Shown here in pieces: positions 1-8,486 of a DNA stretch of 40,083 bases (positions are counted from its first letter, which is position 1; each line of letters begins with the position of its first letter). The position numbers were made by a program, and so were the translations under genes. This stretch comes from a virus. The notes beneath the pieces were generated by a model that was given only the letters and a program-made list of their open reading frames with translations, searched no databases and had not been told where the DNA came from. The stretch lies in the IMG/VR virus record IMGVR_UViG_3300044491_001150, positions 1 through 40,083 of that record, one strand, 5' to 3'.

Positions 1-321
1 TTTTCTTTTGAGATTAAGAACTTTAACAGTTTTATCAGCGTAGTCTATACACTGAACGGCATAAGACCATCCACATTTAAGGTCTGGATAATAGTCGCGA
101 ACATGGTCATGTTCTTTGTTGTTAAAGGTTTCAGAATCTCTATCAAATGATAAACACTCCATAGGAATGTTTTTGCCATTTTCTCCTTTAATCCAATAGA
201 CATATCTAGGTAATAAGTCACCAACAAGTCTTACATGATGGTCTTCTTTACCTGCATAGTTATAGGTTTCGATTTTTTCTTTTTGGGCTGAGCCCTTGGT
301 TTGGTTGAATCCAATTGCCAT
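1..321 (-). CDS. gp32-like single-stranded DNA-binding protein, N-terminal part (runs off left edge)
   Basis: The reading frame is open from an ATG at 321 to the window edge (107 codons) and begins MAIGFNQTKGSAQKEK. Downstream it reads RLVGDLLPRYVYW, then a Cys, LSFDRD, a YYP segment, and WSYAVQCIDY followed by KVLNLK. This pattern is what I recognise from the N-terminal OB-fold of T4 gp32-type single-stranded DNA-binding proteins of marine phages. It would coat ssDNA at the replication fork with the polymerase, primase and helicase encoded to the right. The C-terminal half lies outside the window. The start sits 1 bp after the upstream gene. Identification rests on motif memory, not a search. 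Confidence 0.75.
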   Translation of the reverse strand, partial: MAIGFNQTKGSAQKEKIETYNYAGKEDHHVRLVGDLLPRYVYWIKGENGKNIPMECLSFDRDSETFNNKEHDHVRDYYPDLKCGWSYAVQCIDYADKTVKVLNLKRK

Positions 322-322
322 T

Positions 323-688
323 TTATTTCTCCATTGTCTCCTCAAACATAAAGTGTACCCTTCCATCTTTTAGTTCAAGCAGTCTGTTATTATTTATAAT
401 TCCTTCCGATATCGGTGACATCAGAAAGTCTAGTGTGGTGTCTTTTGTATTAACATATTCGTGATAGTTGCGGAATGATGCGACACCTGCATACTCCACA
501 ACCTCTTTATCACTAAATGCCCGTCCGCGTTCTAGTAAATCTTTTGGGTTTAAGATATAGCTAGAACCACCGAACTTATACTTGTAAAACTTAAAAGTTT
601 TATCGTAGTAATTTTTTGGTTGAATCTTGTAAGTTATGATCCTAAGTATCTGAATGATGTCACCAACATTCCCTTTGCTTATTCTCAT
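323..688 (-). CDS. Hypothetical protein upstream of SSB
   Basis: About 121 residues, no family recognised. It begins MRISKGNVGDIIQILR and ends with an acidic FEETMEK. The frame also has an ATG at 715, but the -10 box of the promoter at 718-746 places the transcription start near 711, inside that extension, so 688 is the likelier start. The ribosome site there is weak. It is followed immediately by the SSB gene and so is probably co-transcribed with it. Confidence 0.65.
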   Translation of the reverse strand: MRISKGNVGDIIQILRIITYKIQPKNYYDKTFKFYKYKFGGSSYILNPKDLLERGRAFSDKEVVEYAGVASFRNYHEYVNTKDTTLDFLMSPISEGIINNNRLLELKDGRVHFMFEETMEK

Positions 689-717
689 AATCTTATTCCA
701 GTCAAATAGTAACATAT

Positions 718-746
718 ATTATAACACTTTCCTGAGTTCTTGTCAA
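718..746 (-). promoter_or_regulatory. Sigma-70-type promoter, minus strand
   Basis: On the minus strand: TTGACA (746-741), 17-bp spacer, TATAAT (723-718), preceded by AATAGTTC. It would drive the small hypothetical gene and the SSB gene at the left edge. It is a member of the window-wide promoter family. Confidence 0.85.
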
Positions 747-1660
747 GAACTATTTTTGACCTGCTCTTGATTTTTCCCATCAGCAAGTTTTTTAGCGTAT
801 TCAGGGTCTATAGTTGCATGAACATCTGCTGCAGCCATCTGCACTAAGTTGCCTTGGAATGTGTAAGTTCCAGTATGTAATAGTTCAACCATGGGTAGTG
901 ACCAAACATCTATCCCTATTTTCCTTACATTTTCACAGAACATATAATCTTCACTCAAATATCTATTCTGTTCGTTGATTATACAATCAAAGTATGCCAT
1001 GATTTGCTCTCCCGGTTTAAAGTCTCCTTCCCTAAGGTGGTCTGGAGTGTACTTGTACTGAGGATATGCTTCTTCATATTCTTCAAAAACACTTCTTTCT
1101 ATAATCATAAATCCAGTTCCAGCTTCTCTAACCTTCACAGGTTCAAATACTGGTGCTTGTCCATTTGGATAAGCTTTATGGTCTGGATTAAATACCATAT
1201 CTCCAGCAATCAAAGATAATCTTGATGGGTCATCGTCATACAGTCCGCTTTTCGCAGCCATCATAACTTTTTCCCAAGCAATGGTTTTCTTTGGATACAA
1301 ACCTGTAAATATTCTTAAAGGTTCGTCTGTATCTTGTGCTTCAGCAATTAAATGCAACATATACATTACATCCATTGCTTTCCAAGATATATCACTATCA
1401 ATAAAAAATAAATGTGTTGCGTCTGACTTTAAAAAGTTTGCCACACAATAATTTCTAGCTCTAGTAATTAAGGATTCATTAAATAAATAATAAATCTGTG
1501 ATTGTACACCATGATTCATAAATACTGCTGTCATATCCATCAAACATTTAGTATACAGTCCTGTACACATACCTCCATACATTGGAGTAGCAATATAAGG
1601 TTTCATTTCCCTAATCTTGTCTATGTTCAGTTCTATTTTTCTTCCACCTTCTTCGGTCAT
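743..1660 (-). CDS. Glycosyltransferase-like protein (GT-A fold, phage type)
   Basis: 305 residues. After a short N-terminus it reads KPYIATPMYGGMCTGLY, then RARNYCVANFL, then THLFFIDSDISW, where the D-S-D is a DxD-like metal/nucleotide-sugar motif after a hydrophobic strand. This order is typical of GT2-like glycosyltransferase-fold proteins of unknown acceptor found in large phages. It could glycosylate phage DNA, a phage protein or a surface glycan; the sequence does not say which. It overlaps the helicase gene start by an ATGA junction, implying translational coupling. Confidence 0.65.
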   Translation of the reverse strand: MTEEGGRKIELNIDKIREMKPYIATPMYGGMCTGLYTKCLMDMTAVFMNHGVQSQIYYLFNESLITRARNYCVANFLKSDATHLFFIDSDISWKAMDVMYMLHLIAEAQDTDEPLRIFTGLYPKKTIAWEKVMMAAKSGLYDDDPSRLSLIAGDMVFNPDHKAYPNGQAPVFEPVKVREAGTGFMIIERSVFEEYEEAYPQYKYTPDHLREGDFKPGEQIMAYFDCIINEQNRYLSEDYMFCENVRKIGIDVWSLPMVELLHTGTYTFQGNLVQMAAADVHATIDPEYAKKLADGKNQEQVKNSS

Positions 1661-2937
1661 AATATGTTTACCTCATAATCTTGTTTTATGTAGTAGCCCA
1701 TTCTAGCGTTAGCTTGACGAGCTGCCGTCTTTCCTTTGAGATGAATATCGATAACAACAGGTTGTTGTTTACCTTTTTTATCTCGTATTACTCTACCAAT
1801 AAGCTGCGTGAGTAAAGGCTCATTATTTATTGGTGTACCTAATACTAAACAACTCAATTCATTTAATGATATGCCTTCCGAAAAAATTGACTGTGTACCA
1901 AACAGAATATTCTTATCTTTCTTAATCATATTCATAGTATCTTCTCTTTCTTCAAAACCCATATCTCCTGTTATATGTACTGCTTTATCTCCACAAAGTA
2001 TAGCACACGCTTTTAAAAAAGCGACTCTATCTGAAACTACTAATACCTTATGTCCTTCTGCAGCATATTTTGCAGCAATCATACTCACACTATGGACATA
2101 TTCTTCATTTGTTGCCAAATGATTTATGCGTTCTGCCCAAGGAGTATAAGCGCCATCTAAAAATCTTATATCAGACTGAACAATATCAATCCTAGGTATA
2201 AGATAGTTTTCTTTTGGTGGTTTGAATACATTGTTTCCAAAGTAATCTCTAAACACCACATGACGTCCATCTTTTCGTTCCAATGTTCCTGTCAAACCAA
2301 CCTTATAACGAGCAGGCATTTCGTCTACTATTCGTGTAAAAGTTGGACTACTAACGTGATGCATTTCATCTAAAATCACAGTTCCAAAAACTTGTTTTAT
2401 GTCGTCCATTTTTCTGTATAAACTCTGAATATTCCCGACCACGATAGGAGCATCAATTTTGAAGTCTCCACTACCTATCCTGCCTGGTTCAATTCCAAAG
2501 CATTTTTGTACTTCTTTTTCCCACTGATTTCTTAAGTTAGTTGTGTGGGTAACAACTAATGTTTTCTGACCAAGCTTCGCTGCGATAGCTAAACCTGTAA
2601 ATGTCTTTCCCCAACTTACCCATGCGTTAATTATAGCATTGTCATTTACCTCGTCATGTACTCGTTTCTGGCTTGGTCGTAATTCAAACTTAAACTTTTC
2701 ATGTTCGACTGGCGATGTTACACGCTTATCGATTATCTCGTAATCGGATGGGATTAAATCCTCTCTTCCGATAGGTATAGAAACCAACCCCTCGCGAATA
2801 AATCGTATTGTTTTGAATACGATAGGTGGGTCTGACGGCATGCGAGGGGCTAGTGTGTAAGTCAACTCCTTTTCGATTTTATTATGCGTTTCTGTATTTA
2901 CTTCTAAATATATTCTGTTACTTAGAACTGCTTTCAT
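1657..2937 (-). CDS. Superfamily 2 DNA helicase (UvsW/SSL2-like)
   Basis: 426 residues. Helicase motifs in order: Q-like region LRPSQKRVHDEV, Walker A variant AWVSWGKTFTGLAIA (W-G-K-T), motif Ia LVVTHTTNL, DEAD-box type motif II VILDEMHHVSS (DEMH), motif III VGLTGTLERKDG, and C-terminal motifs QSIFSEGISL and QLIGRVIRDKKGK (motif VI Q..GR..R). This is the layout of UvsW/RadD-type ATP-dependent DNA helicases that remodel recombination and replication-fork intermediates. It overlaps the cytidylyltransferase gene upstream by 20 bp. Family assignment is firm; UvsW equivalence is inference. Confidence 0.9.
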   Translation of the reverse strand: MKAVLSNRIYLEVNTETHNKIEKELTYTLAPRMPSDPPIVFKTIRFIREGLVSIPIGREDLIPSDYEIIDKRVTSPVEHEKFKFELRPSQKRVHDEVNDNAIINAWVSWGKTFTGLAIAAKLGQKTLVVTHTTNLRNQWEKEVQKCFGIEPGRIGSGDFKIDAPIVVGNIQSLYRKMDDIKQVFGTVILDEMHHVSSPTFTRIVDEMPARYKVGLTGTLERKDGRHVVFRDYFGNNVFKPPKENYLIPRIDIVQSDIRFLDGAYTPWAERINHLATNEEYVHSVSMIAAKYAAEGHKVLVVSDRVAFLKACAILCGDKAVHITGDMGFEEREDTMNMIKKDKNILFGTQSIFSEGISLNELSCLVLGTPINNEPLLTQLIGRVIRDKKGKQQPVVIDIHLKGKTAARQANARMGYYIKQDYEVNIL

Positions 2938-3319
2938 TTACCCTATTCCTTAAACCTCTACTAGAAAAAGAGTGTTTTCTATTTGTGTAATGTACAGGTA
3001 TATCTAGTTCTTGTCCTGTAAAATATTTTTCTCTATAATCGTCTCCTACAAATCTAACATCTATTTTAGTTGATAGTAACAGGTCAATTAAACTTTGTTC
3101 TGTGTCGTACGGTATTATCTTATCTATATACTTTACCGCGTTTAGTTGTGTAAATCTTTCATAGACTGATTGTACAGGTTGATTTTTCTCCTGTCTATCA
3201 ATGCTTGGGTCAGTCTGCAACCCAACTATTAAGTAATCACAATTAGCTTTTGCTTCTTTTAGCATTACAATGTGTCCTGCGTGTAGCAAATCAAATGCTC
3301 CACAAGTAAATCCTATCAT
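2918..3319 (-). CDS. Cytidylyltransferase-like nucleotidyltransferase (TagD/HldE type)
   Basis: 133 residues from the ATG at 3319. It opens with IGFTCGAFDLLHAGHIVML, containing the HxGH nucleotide-binding signature of the cytidylyltransferase superfamily, and later has FVGDDYREKYFTG and the C-terminal SFSSRGLR that resembles the family ISTT(S)-x-R-x-R motif. It would transfer a nucleotidyl group onto a sugar or polyol phosphate, making an activated donor. A longer frame starts at 3364, but the ATG at 3319 overlaps the AsnB stop as ATGA, the usual junction here. It may supply activated substrate for the glycosyltransferase-like proteins. Confidence 0.85.
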   Translation of the reverse strand: MIGFTCGAFDLLHAGHIVMLKEAKANCDYLIVGLQTDPSIDRQEKNQPVQSVYERFTQLNAVKYIDKIIPYDTEQSLIDLLLSTKIDVRFVGDDYREKYFTGQELDIPVHYTNRKHSFSSRGLRNRVNESSSK

Positions 3320-4824
3320 TCTTTTTCTATTTCCTGCATATGTGATATATCTTGTTCTACCCAAGGCTGGCTGTACTTAGGTACATTATTATTCCAAGGA
3401 CTAGACCATCCAATTTTTGAGTTTCTATTTCTTACATGAGCGGGCAATCTATGTCCACAAACTTCTCTTAGAAGATATTTTTGAATCATCCAATCTTTTC
3501 CAAACTTTTCATTGTGTGCTAGTTTCCATTTACCAGCGATAGCAAATACATATTTTACAAAGTTTTGTCCAAGAAATACAGGTCTTGACTCTAAGCCAAA
3601 CATTCCACAAGTTTGGTCTGTTGCTAATATATTTTGTTCAGAAGTACAAAACATATCTATAAATAAAGAATTGTTTATAAAGTCATCTCCATAACATTTT
3701 GGTATGTCTGGATTAATTTTTATAGACCAATCTGTATACTTCTTGTCTAATCTTTTATTATGATGTGTATAACCACCAAACATCTCATCTGCACTATCTC
3801 CTGTAAGTATAACTTTACATCCTTTAGCTTTAGCAGCCTGACATAAGGCATATCGAGGAGCTCTTCTGTTATGGTCTGACCATGCAAAATGAGTATTATT
3901 CATCCACATTCTACCGTAGTGTTCTACATAATTATAAGGCAGAGTTACTACATTAATAGGTATATTCCATTCTTTGCAAGTTTGTATTGCCATTTTAGAT
4001 TCGTCTCTCATACCTTGAAAGTCAAACTCAGTTTTTTCTTGACCATATGCACAAGTAAATACTTCTAAGTCTATATCCATATCTTTAACTACAGATAAAA
4101 CCATTGTACTATCTAATCCACCACTTAAAAATAATCCTGTTTTTTGTTTACTTTGTGCAAGTTTTCTAATATTATTTACTAACCTTTCTTCAAAATCTTT
4201 AGGAACTTGCGGATAAAATGTTTGCATTAAATGAATATCCCATAAGTTTTTTGACTTCATTAGTTTTTTTGTAGCAAAATTATACTTAAATATTTCTCCA
4301 GGCATTACCTTTATAATATCTTTATATGGTGACTCTCTTTTAAACCATTGTCTTTGCCTCTTGTACTGTTGAGTATGAGAGTGATTATATTTCTTTTTAG
4401 TAAAACTTTTCAAACTTGTAGAAATAGTAATATCTTCGCCCTTTTTATATATCCATAAAGGTTTAGCACCAAAATGGTCTCTTACTGCGGTAAGCTCTCT
4501 TGTTTCCGTATTATAATGTACGAATGAGCCATGCCAATCAGTAGAAGATAAAAATCTCAGTCCATATGTTTCAAATCCATTTGCTAAAAATAGCGTATCA
4601 TTATCAACATTAGAATCATATGCTTCACCATTAAATACAAACATATTATTATTTTTTGTTTGTATTGGTTGCCAGCCTTGTACTCCTCTTATATCAAGCA
4701 AAGCGTGACCCATAGCAATATCCTTATTTCTAGCATATCTACACCCGTCAGGGCCTCGGAAAGCCTGTCTTTCTGTCATATTCTGTATATTATCTATATC
4801 AGTTGTTACTACAAATCCACACAT
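3316..4824 (-). CDS. asnB: Glutamine-hydrolysing asparagine synthetase
   Basis: 502 residues, close to full AsnB length. The N-terminus MCGFVV carries the catalytic Cys2 of class II glutamine amidotransferases, followed by RGPDG and the FNGEAYD segment. The synthetase half has the PP-loop LFLSGGLDSTMVLSV, then GDSADEMFGGY and the C-terminal KYLLREVCGHRLPAHVRNR. Both active sites look intact, so it should convert Asp and glutamine to Asn, or amidate another carboxylate. Asparagine synthetase-like genes occur in several marine phages. It sits between a radical SAM gene and a cytidylyltransferase, so a role in modifying a glycan or peptide is as possible as free asparagine supply. Confidence 0.93.
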   Translation of the reverse strand: MCGFVVTTDIDNIQNMTERQAFRGPDGCRYARNKDIAMGHALLDIRGVQGWQPIQTKNNNMFVFNGEAYDSNVDNDTLFLANGFETYGLRFLSSTDWHGSFVHYNTETRELTAVRDHFGAKPLWIYKKGEDITISTSLKSFTKKKYNHSHTQQYKRQRQWFKRESPYKDIIKVMPGEIFKYNFATKKLMKSKNLWDIHLMQTFYPQVPKDFEERLVNNIRKLAQSKQKTGLFLSGGLDSTMVLSVVKDMDIDLEVFTCAYGQEKTEFDFQGMRDESKMAIQTCKEWNIPINVVTLPYNYVEHYGRMWMNNTHFAWSDHNRRAPRYALCQAAKAKGCKVILTGDSADEMFGGYTHHNKRLDKKYTDWSIKINPDIPKCYGDDFINNSLFIDMFCTSEQNILATDQTCGMFGLESRPVFLGQNFVKYVFAIAGKWKLAHNEKFGKDWMIQKYLLREVCGHRLPAHVRNRNSKIGWSSPWNNNVPKYSQPWVEQDISHMQEIEKE

Positions 4825-5060
4825 TATTCTACTACCTTATATCCCATAATTGAATCTACTTCTAAATCTTCCCATTTTTGAAACTCCACATCATAGCATA
4901 TAAGTTTATCCCCACTCTGTTTCCTTATATGAATGGGTATATCACAGTGCAAGTCAGAAAGAGTATATTCTCTATCATATACATTATTAGATTTCAGACT
5001 TTGAAATGTAATTAATACTATGTGCTTTTCTAGTTTTTGTTTTAGTTTCTCGATATCCAT
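4824..5060 (-). CDS. Small Sm-like/SH3-fold phage protein (WYL_2-like)
   Basis: 78 residues with the pattern KxxLEKHIVLITFQSLK, YTLSDL and the end CYDVEFQKWEDLEVDSI. This resembles the WYL_2 (formerly DUF2693) family of small phage proteins predicted to have an Sm-like beta-barrel. Function is unknown. It overlaps the radical SAM gene on one side and abuts AsnB on the other. Confidence 0.6.
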   Translation of the reverse strand: MDIEKLKQKLEKHIVLITFQSLKSNNVYDREYTLSDLHCDIPIHIRKQSGDKLICYDVEFQKWEDLEVDSIMGYKVVE

Positions 5061-5818
5061 TTTTTATACCTTCTTTTATCATACTTGTTGTGTGTTCTAT
5101 TACATATAGAACAGACAGTATATTTATATCTATTCCCCTTTATGAGCTCTTGTCTCATTTCATTTAGTACTGGATGATTATTCCAGACTTCAAAGAAGTT
5201 ATCTTCTTTAATATTTCCAAAAATATTTGTATCTGTCCAATCATTACTGCACAGACTTATATCTCCTGTCCAATGTATCCACGCTTTAGTCATGGGTAAA
5301 ATACACGGCTCTTTTAAAGTTTTATCACTTGCTATAACATTATTATATATGTCATTTCTATTCTGAACTTGCAAAGGAGTTACTTCCCATTCTTCGGGTT
5401 CAACAGTTTGATCCCAATACCTATGTTCTTTTGCTGGAAGTATTGCTTTTCTTCTTTCCATTTCTTCTTCACTTTCATAAGTATTTATTACTGCTTTATC
5501 AAATAATGCAAACCAGTGTTTTCTTTTATCAAACTTATACCCATTAGTTAATATTCTAGTTTTATATAGTCTCCAAGGAGTATGCAGTCTGTTTATCATA
5601 TCTTCTGCACGAGGGTGTAAACTATTTTCTCCTCTACCACTCCAACATATCCAACCATTATATTTAATTTTATCTAAATAAGTAATAAAGTTATCAAATA
5701 CTTCATAAGGCATATGTTCATTAATATTTGGATATCCTTTAGACCTTGGGCAATAATTACAAGTCTTATTGCAGAGTCCTGTTACATCTATATTAATTAA
5801 CCAGATAGCTTGCGCCAT
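5042..5818 (-). CDS. Radical SAM enzyme
   Basis: 258 residues. The N-terminal NIDVTGLCNKTCNYCPRS has the CxxxCxxC [4Fe-4S]/SAM motif. A core with WSGRGENSLHP and RILTNGYKF follows, and the C-terminal part has paired cysteines (PCILPMTKAW, ISLCSND and YTVCSICN) spaced like a SPASM/twitch auxiliary cluster domain. SPASM-type radical SAM enzymes typically modify peptides or carbohydrates. The substrate is not evident. Its neighbours (AsnB, oxygenase-like proteins, sulfotransferases) suggest a shared modification pathway, which is inference. Confidence 0.88.
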   Translation of the reverse strand: MAQAIWLINIDVTGLCNKTCNYCPRSKGYPNINEHMPYEVFDNFITYLDKIKYNGWICWSGRGENSLHPRAEDMINRLHTPWRLYKTRILTNGYKFDKRKHWFALFDKAVINTYESEEEMERRKAILPAKEHRYWDQTVEPEEWEVTPLQVQNRNDIYNNVIASDKTLKEPCILPMTKAWIHWTGDISLCSNDWTDTNIFGNIKEDNFFEVWNNHPVLNEMRQELIKGNRYKYTVCSICNRTHNKYDKRRYKKWISRN

Positions 5819-5822
5819 GCTT

Positions 5823-6293
5823 TTAGATTTTCCTCCATGTGTCTTTCTTTTTATCCTCGCAATATTCCCATATTTTCCATGGAATACCTTGTTTATATAA
5901 TACTCCTGCCCAACTAGACCCCGCTATTGGTGGTCTACTCTCAATAAATGGAAAAGGACAATCCTTTAACCAAATTACTGATGCAATATCTTTCTTCTCA
6001 ACTTTTCTTATTTTAAGATATTTTAATTGAGCTGTTGTTGTTTTTTCATCATACCAATAAACTCCATTGGTATCTATAAAATGCTTTCCCCTATGCTTCA
6101 TCATTCCTACTTCGTCATCTATTTGATAACGCAAAGGATATATACTTTTCATTGGTGTTTGCAGCCTTCTTATTCCTATACTACTACCATCCATATTTTT
6201 ATCATCTACTACTTGGTCACCAATAATAACCAGTCCATCTATTTCTTCTGGCTCTTCATTTATGACGTAAATAGGGAATCTAATTTTTTGCAT
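5823..6293 (-). CDS. Conserved phage hypothetical protein
   Basis: 156 residues, no enzyme motif recognised. The second half has PFPFIESRPPIAG, WAGVLYKQGIPW and an end KKKDTWRKI, a pattern I associate with uncharacterised proteins of T4-like marine phages. It lies 4 bp upstream of the radical SAM gene and overlaps the HTD-motif gene by 34 bp. Confidence 0.6.
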   Translation of the reverse strand: MQKIRFPIYVINEEPEEIDGLVIIGDQVVDDKNMDGSSIGIRRLQTPMKSIYPLRYQIDDEVGMMKHRGKHFIDTNGVYWYDEKTTTAQLKYLKIRKVEKKDIASVIWLKDCPFPFIESRPPIAGSSWAGVLYKQGIPWKIWEYCEDKKKDTWRKI

Positions 6294-6655
6294 ATTTCCT
6301 CATAAGTTTCATCAAAAATACTTATCTTTAATATTTTTCTTGGTTTATCATACACTACAGCTCTATGTCTTTTAGTAGTATCAATAACTGCCATTCTATA
6401 CTGAAACTTTTCGGCTTTTTCTCCTATTTCAATATGCCCTGCACTTTCTAAATCATCATTTAGTAAGTAATTTATAGCACATTTAGTGTCCCAGTCAGTA
6501 TGCCAAGGTATAGTTTCAGTTAACTTTATTATTTTCATGTTCCATCTACCGTTAAACTGAACTGGAGGTATTCTAGTAAAAGTATATCCCTCTATAGTTT
6601 CTTTACCGTGATGTTTATATTGCTTCCATTTATAATTATAACTTGTGATACTCAT
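6260..6655 (-). CDS. Small 2OG/Fe(II) oxygenase-like protein
   Basis: 131 residues. A central ETIPWHTDWDTKCAINYLL has an HxD iron-ligand pair followed by a beta strand. Near the C-terminus RHRAVVYDKPRKILKISIF supplies a distal His and an Arg, in the order expected for the double-stranded beta-helix of 2-oxoglutarate dioxygenases. It is shorter than usual and the substrate is unknown. It overlaps both neighbouring genes and is one of at least five HxD-type proteins in the window. Confidence 0.6.
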   Translation of the reverse strand: MSITSYNYKWKQYKHHGKETIEGYTFTRIPPVQFNGRWNMKIIKLTETIPWHTDWDTKCAINYLLNDDLESAGHIEIGEKAEKFQYRMAVIDTTKRHRAVVYDKPRKILKISIFDETYEEICKKLDSLFTS

Positions 6656-7142
6656 CCCATCTCTCTAATACTTTATCAAAAGGTTCATCAAAACTTAATA
6701 CTAAATCTCGTCTCTGTATTCTTGTTATAGTTTTTAAACTATTCATATCTACTAATAGTGGTTTATCAGTCTTTACCTCTAGTCCAACACTCCCTTCATT
6801 GTTTGAGCTTACTATTTTATGTCTAGATTCTTTATCTATATGCGTAACATTCCAAATGATTCCAGTCTGACCCAATACAGGATATTTAGCATAAAAATCT
6901 TCCGGCATAACTTTTACAAAGAAAAGTCTACAATGCATCTTTTTAGAAAAAGGAACTTTATATTGTGCTACTGCATCTAAATACTTGCGGGTAACGTCTG
7001 TATGCCACATATTACCATCAGCGTTTGCGTAATTATTTAGGTCTACTTCCCATTGAAAGTTTGTGCCTTCTCTAATTTCTTTTATCCAATACTCTTTATC
7101 AATCGGATAACGTATTGTTTTCCATAGTTTGTCTAATTTCAT
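6636..7142 (-). CDS. HTD-motif hypothetical protein (oxygenase-like)
   Basis: 168 residues from the ATG at 7142, which follows an AGAGGAT ribosome site; a longer frame reaches 7250 but overlaps the upstream gene by 101 bp. It contains DGNMWHTDVTRKYLDAV with an HxD pair and a later strand-rich stretch (MHCRLFFVKVM, GLEVKTDKPLLVDM), but I see no clear distal His/Arg pair. It may be a divergent cupin or 2OG oxygenase-fold protein. The alternative is an unrelated phage family. Confidence 0.5.
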   Translation of the reverse strand: MKLDKLWKTIRYPIDKEYWIKEIREGTNFQWEVDLNNYANADGNMWHTDVTRKYLDAVAQYKVPFSKKMHCRLFFVKVMPEDFYAKYPVLGQTGIIWNVTHIDKESRHKIVSSNNEGSVGLEVKTDKPLLVDMNSLKTITRIQRRDLVLSFDEPFDKVLERWDEYHKL

Positions 7143-7149
7143 ATCCTCT

Positions 7150-7356
7150 TCACTTGTCTTTCCAAGACCAACCCTCTTCAATAGATGATTGTACTCCTTG
7201 AATAAAATCTCTATCTTCTTCTGATAATATTGACCAAAACTTACTAACATCTAGTGTTTGATCGTATACTTCGTCAGGATTCTTCAAATGAAAATCCTCG
7301 TTCATAAGCATCTCTATTTTGTCTAGTCTAATCTGTATTTTTTCTTTAAGATTCAT
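7150..7356 (-). CDS. Small acidic hypothetical protein
   Basis: 68 residues starting MNLKEKIQIRLDKIEML and ending EEGWSWKDK, mostly helical and acidic. The start at 7356 overlaps the GNAT stop codon by 11 bp. No family recognised. Confidence 0.55.
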   Translation of the reverse strand: MNLKEKIQIRLDKIEMLMNEDFHLKNPDEVYDQTLDVSKFWSILSEEDRDFIQGVQSSIEEGWSWKDK

Positions 7357-7838
7357 AAACAAACACCCAATTTTTTCTACCCGCTGGGTCAATATTAGTT
7401 CCTATTTCTCTACATCCAAAGTCGAGAAAGACTTGTCTGCCCTTCTCATATGTAATCTCTAGCATCATGTTAGGACTACCTAAATTATTTTTGCAAAACT
7501 CACGCCCTGTTGTTAAGTCATAAGTTGATGCACCCCCTTTGTAAGCATCTTCCCATGCTTGTCTACGAAATGCGGGATAACGATACTCTGTACCATCATC
7601 TCCTGTAAATACTTTATTTGTGCACAAAGCATTTACGCCTATCATTAGTTGTGGCTCTATACCTAGAACTGTATCATATGACATCATATAATATTGATTT
7701 TTATCATAATGTGCTTCTAAGTCTTGATAACAGACCTGATTTCTTACTATAAATCCTTGTATTCTCAACTGTATGACTCTATAAAGTTCATCAGTTGTTA
7801 ATTCTTCATAAGGTTTAACTATCGTAACTATTGACATA
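7346..7838 (-). CDS. GNAT-family N-acetyltransferase (ElaA-like)
   Basis: 163 residues from an ATG preceded by CAGGAGAG. The N-terminus LTTDELYRVIQLRIQGFIV followed by NQVCYQDLEAHYD matches the ElaA-like GNAT opening, and the C-terminal GRQVFLDFGCREIG resembles the acetyl-CoA-side helix and strand. The central acetyl-CoA loop is not obvious. It probably transfers an acyl group to an amine on a small molecule or sugar. It overlaps the QueC-like gene and belongs to the same block of modification genes. Confidence 0.6.
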
Positions 7839-8486
7839 ATTAACACTCTCCTGTACTCTTAGTTTAGCTTGTTTAGCTGTTTGTTCTGAAAACCATCTTT
7901 CGGCACACTTTTTACATCTACCACACGTTTTTAAATCATCTGTAGGATTATTACAAGTAAATATTAAATCATATAACTCTTTGTTACTTCTTACAAGTAA
8001 TGATATTATTTCTGCTTTTGTCATCCACTCAAAAGGAAATATATTGACAGGTAGATTCATAACTGAGTTTAAAGATACTTGTGTAACTTCTAAAACATCT
8101 TCGGCATCTACTGCTAGTATTCTATTAGGATATCTTAATTGTACTCTTTGTCTAAAACTATCTTCTGCACTAGAACCCCATACTATATTTTTTACTCTCA
8201 TCTTGTTTCCTTTTATGAGTTGTAATATAGCTGATTGATACTGATATACAGCAAAGAGTCCTGGATTATCTTTAGGAATATCACATACAGTTGTAACTAA
8301 AGGAACTCCTAGTAACTCACATTGTTTTTCAGCAGCTTGTTTAGATGCTTCAAATATTTTATTAGGGTCTGCCTTATCTGCTAAGTGTAGACCTACAACT
8401 TTCATACCTTTATTTACTGCATACAATAAAGCAGCAGTAGATTCAGTGCCACCACTTACGCATACTACAGTATCTTTATTTTTCAT
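7815..8486 (-). CDS. QueC-like 7-cyano-7-deazaguanine synthase / PP-loop ATPase
   Basis: About 223 residues from the ATG at 8486 (a TTG lies 9 bp further up). The N-terminal PP-loop TVVCVSGGTESTAALLYAV and the C-terminal TCNNPTDDLKTCGRCKKC (four-Cys zinc site) are hallmarks of QueC, which converts carboxydeazaguanine to preQ0. FolE, QueD and QueE are not in the window, so the phage would rely on host or distant genes. The family supports preQ0 for tRNA queuosine or deazaguanine DNA modification. An amide or nitrile-forming role on another acid is also possible. Confidence 0.82.
   Translation of the reverse strand: MKNKDTVVCVSGGTESTAALLYAVNKGMKVVGLHLADKADPNKIFEASKQAAEKQCELLGVPLVTTVCDIPKDNPGLFAVYQYQSAILQLIKGNKMRVKNIVWGSSAEDSFRQRVQLRYPNRILAVDAEDVLEVTQVSLNSVMNLPVNIFPFEWMTKAEIISLLVRSNKELYDLIFTCNNPTDDLKTCGRCKKCAERWFSEQTAKQAKLRVQESVNYVNSYDS

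Noticed and set aside
7815-8486. Deazaguanine DNA modification as the reason for missing RAATTY sites
   Set aside because: Modified G could protect GAATTC but not AAATTT, and AAATTT is also absent, so loss of the site explains the data better.
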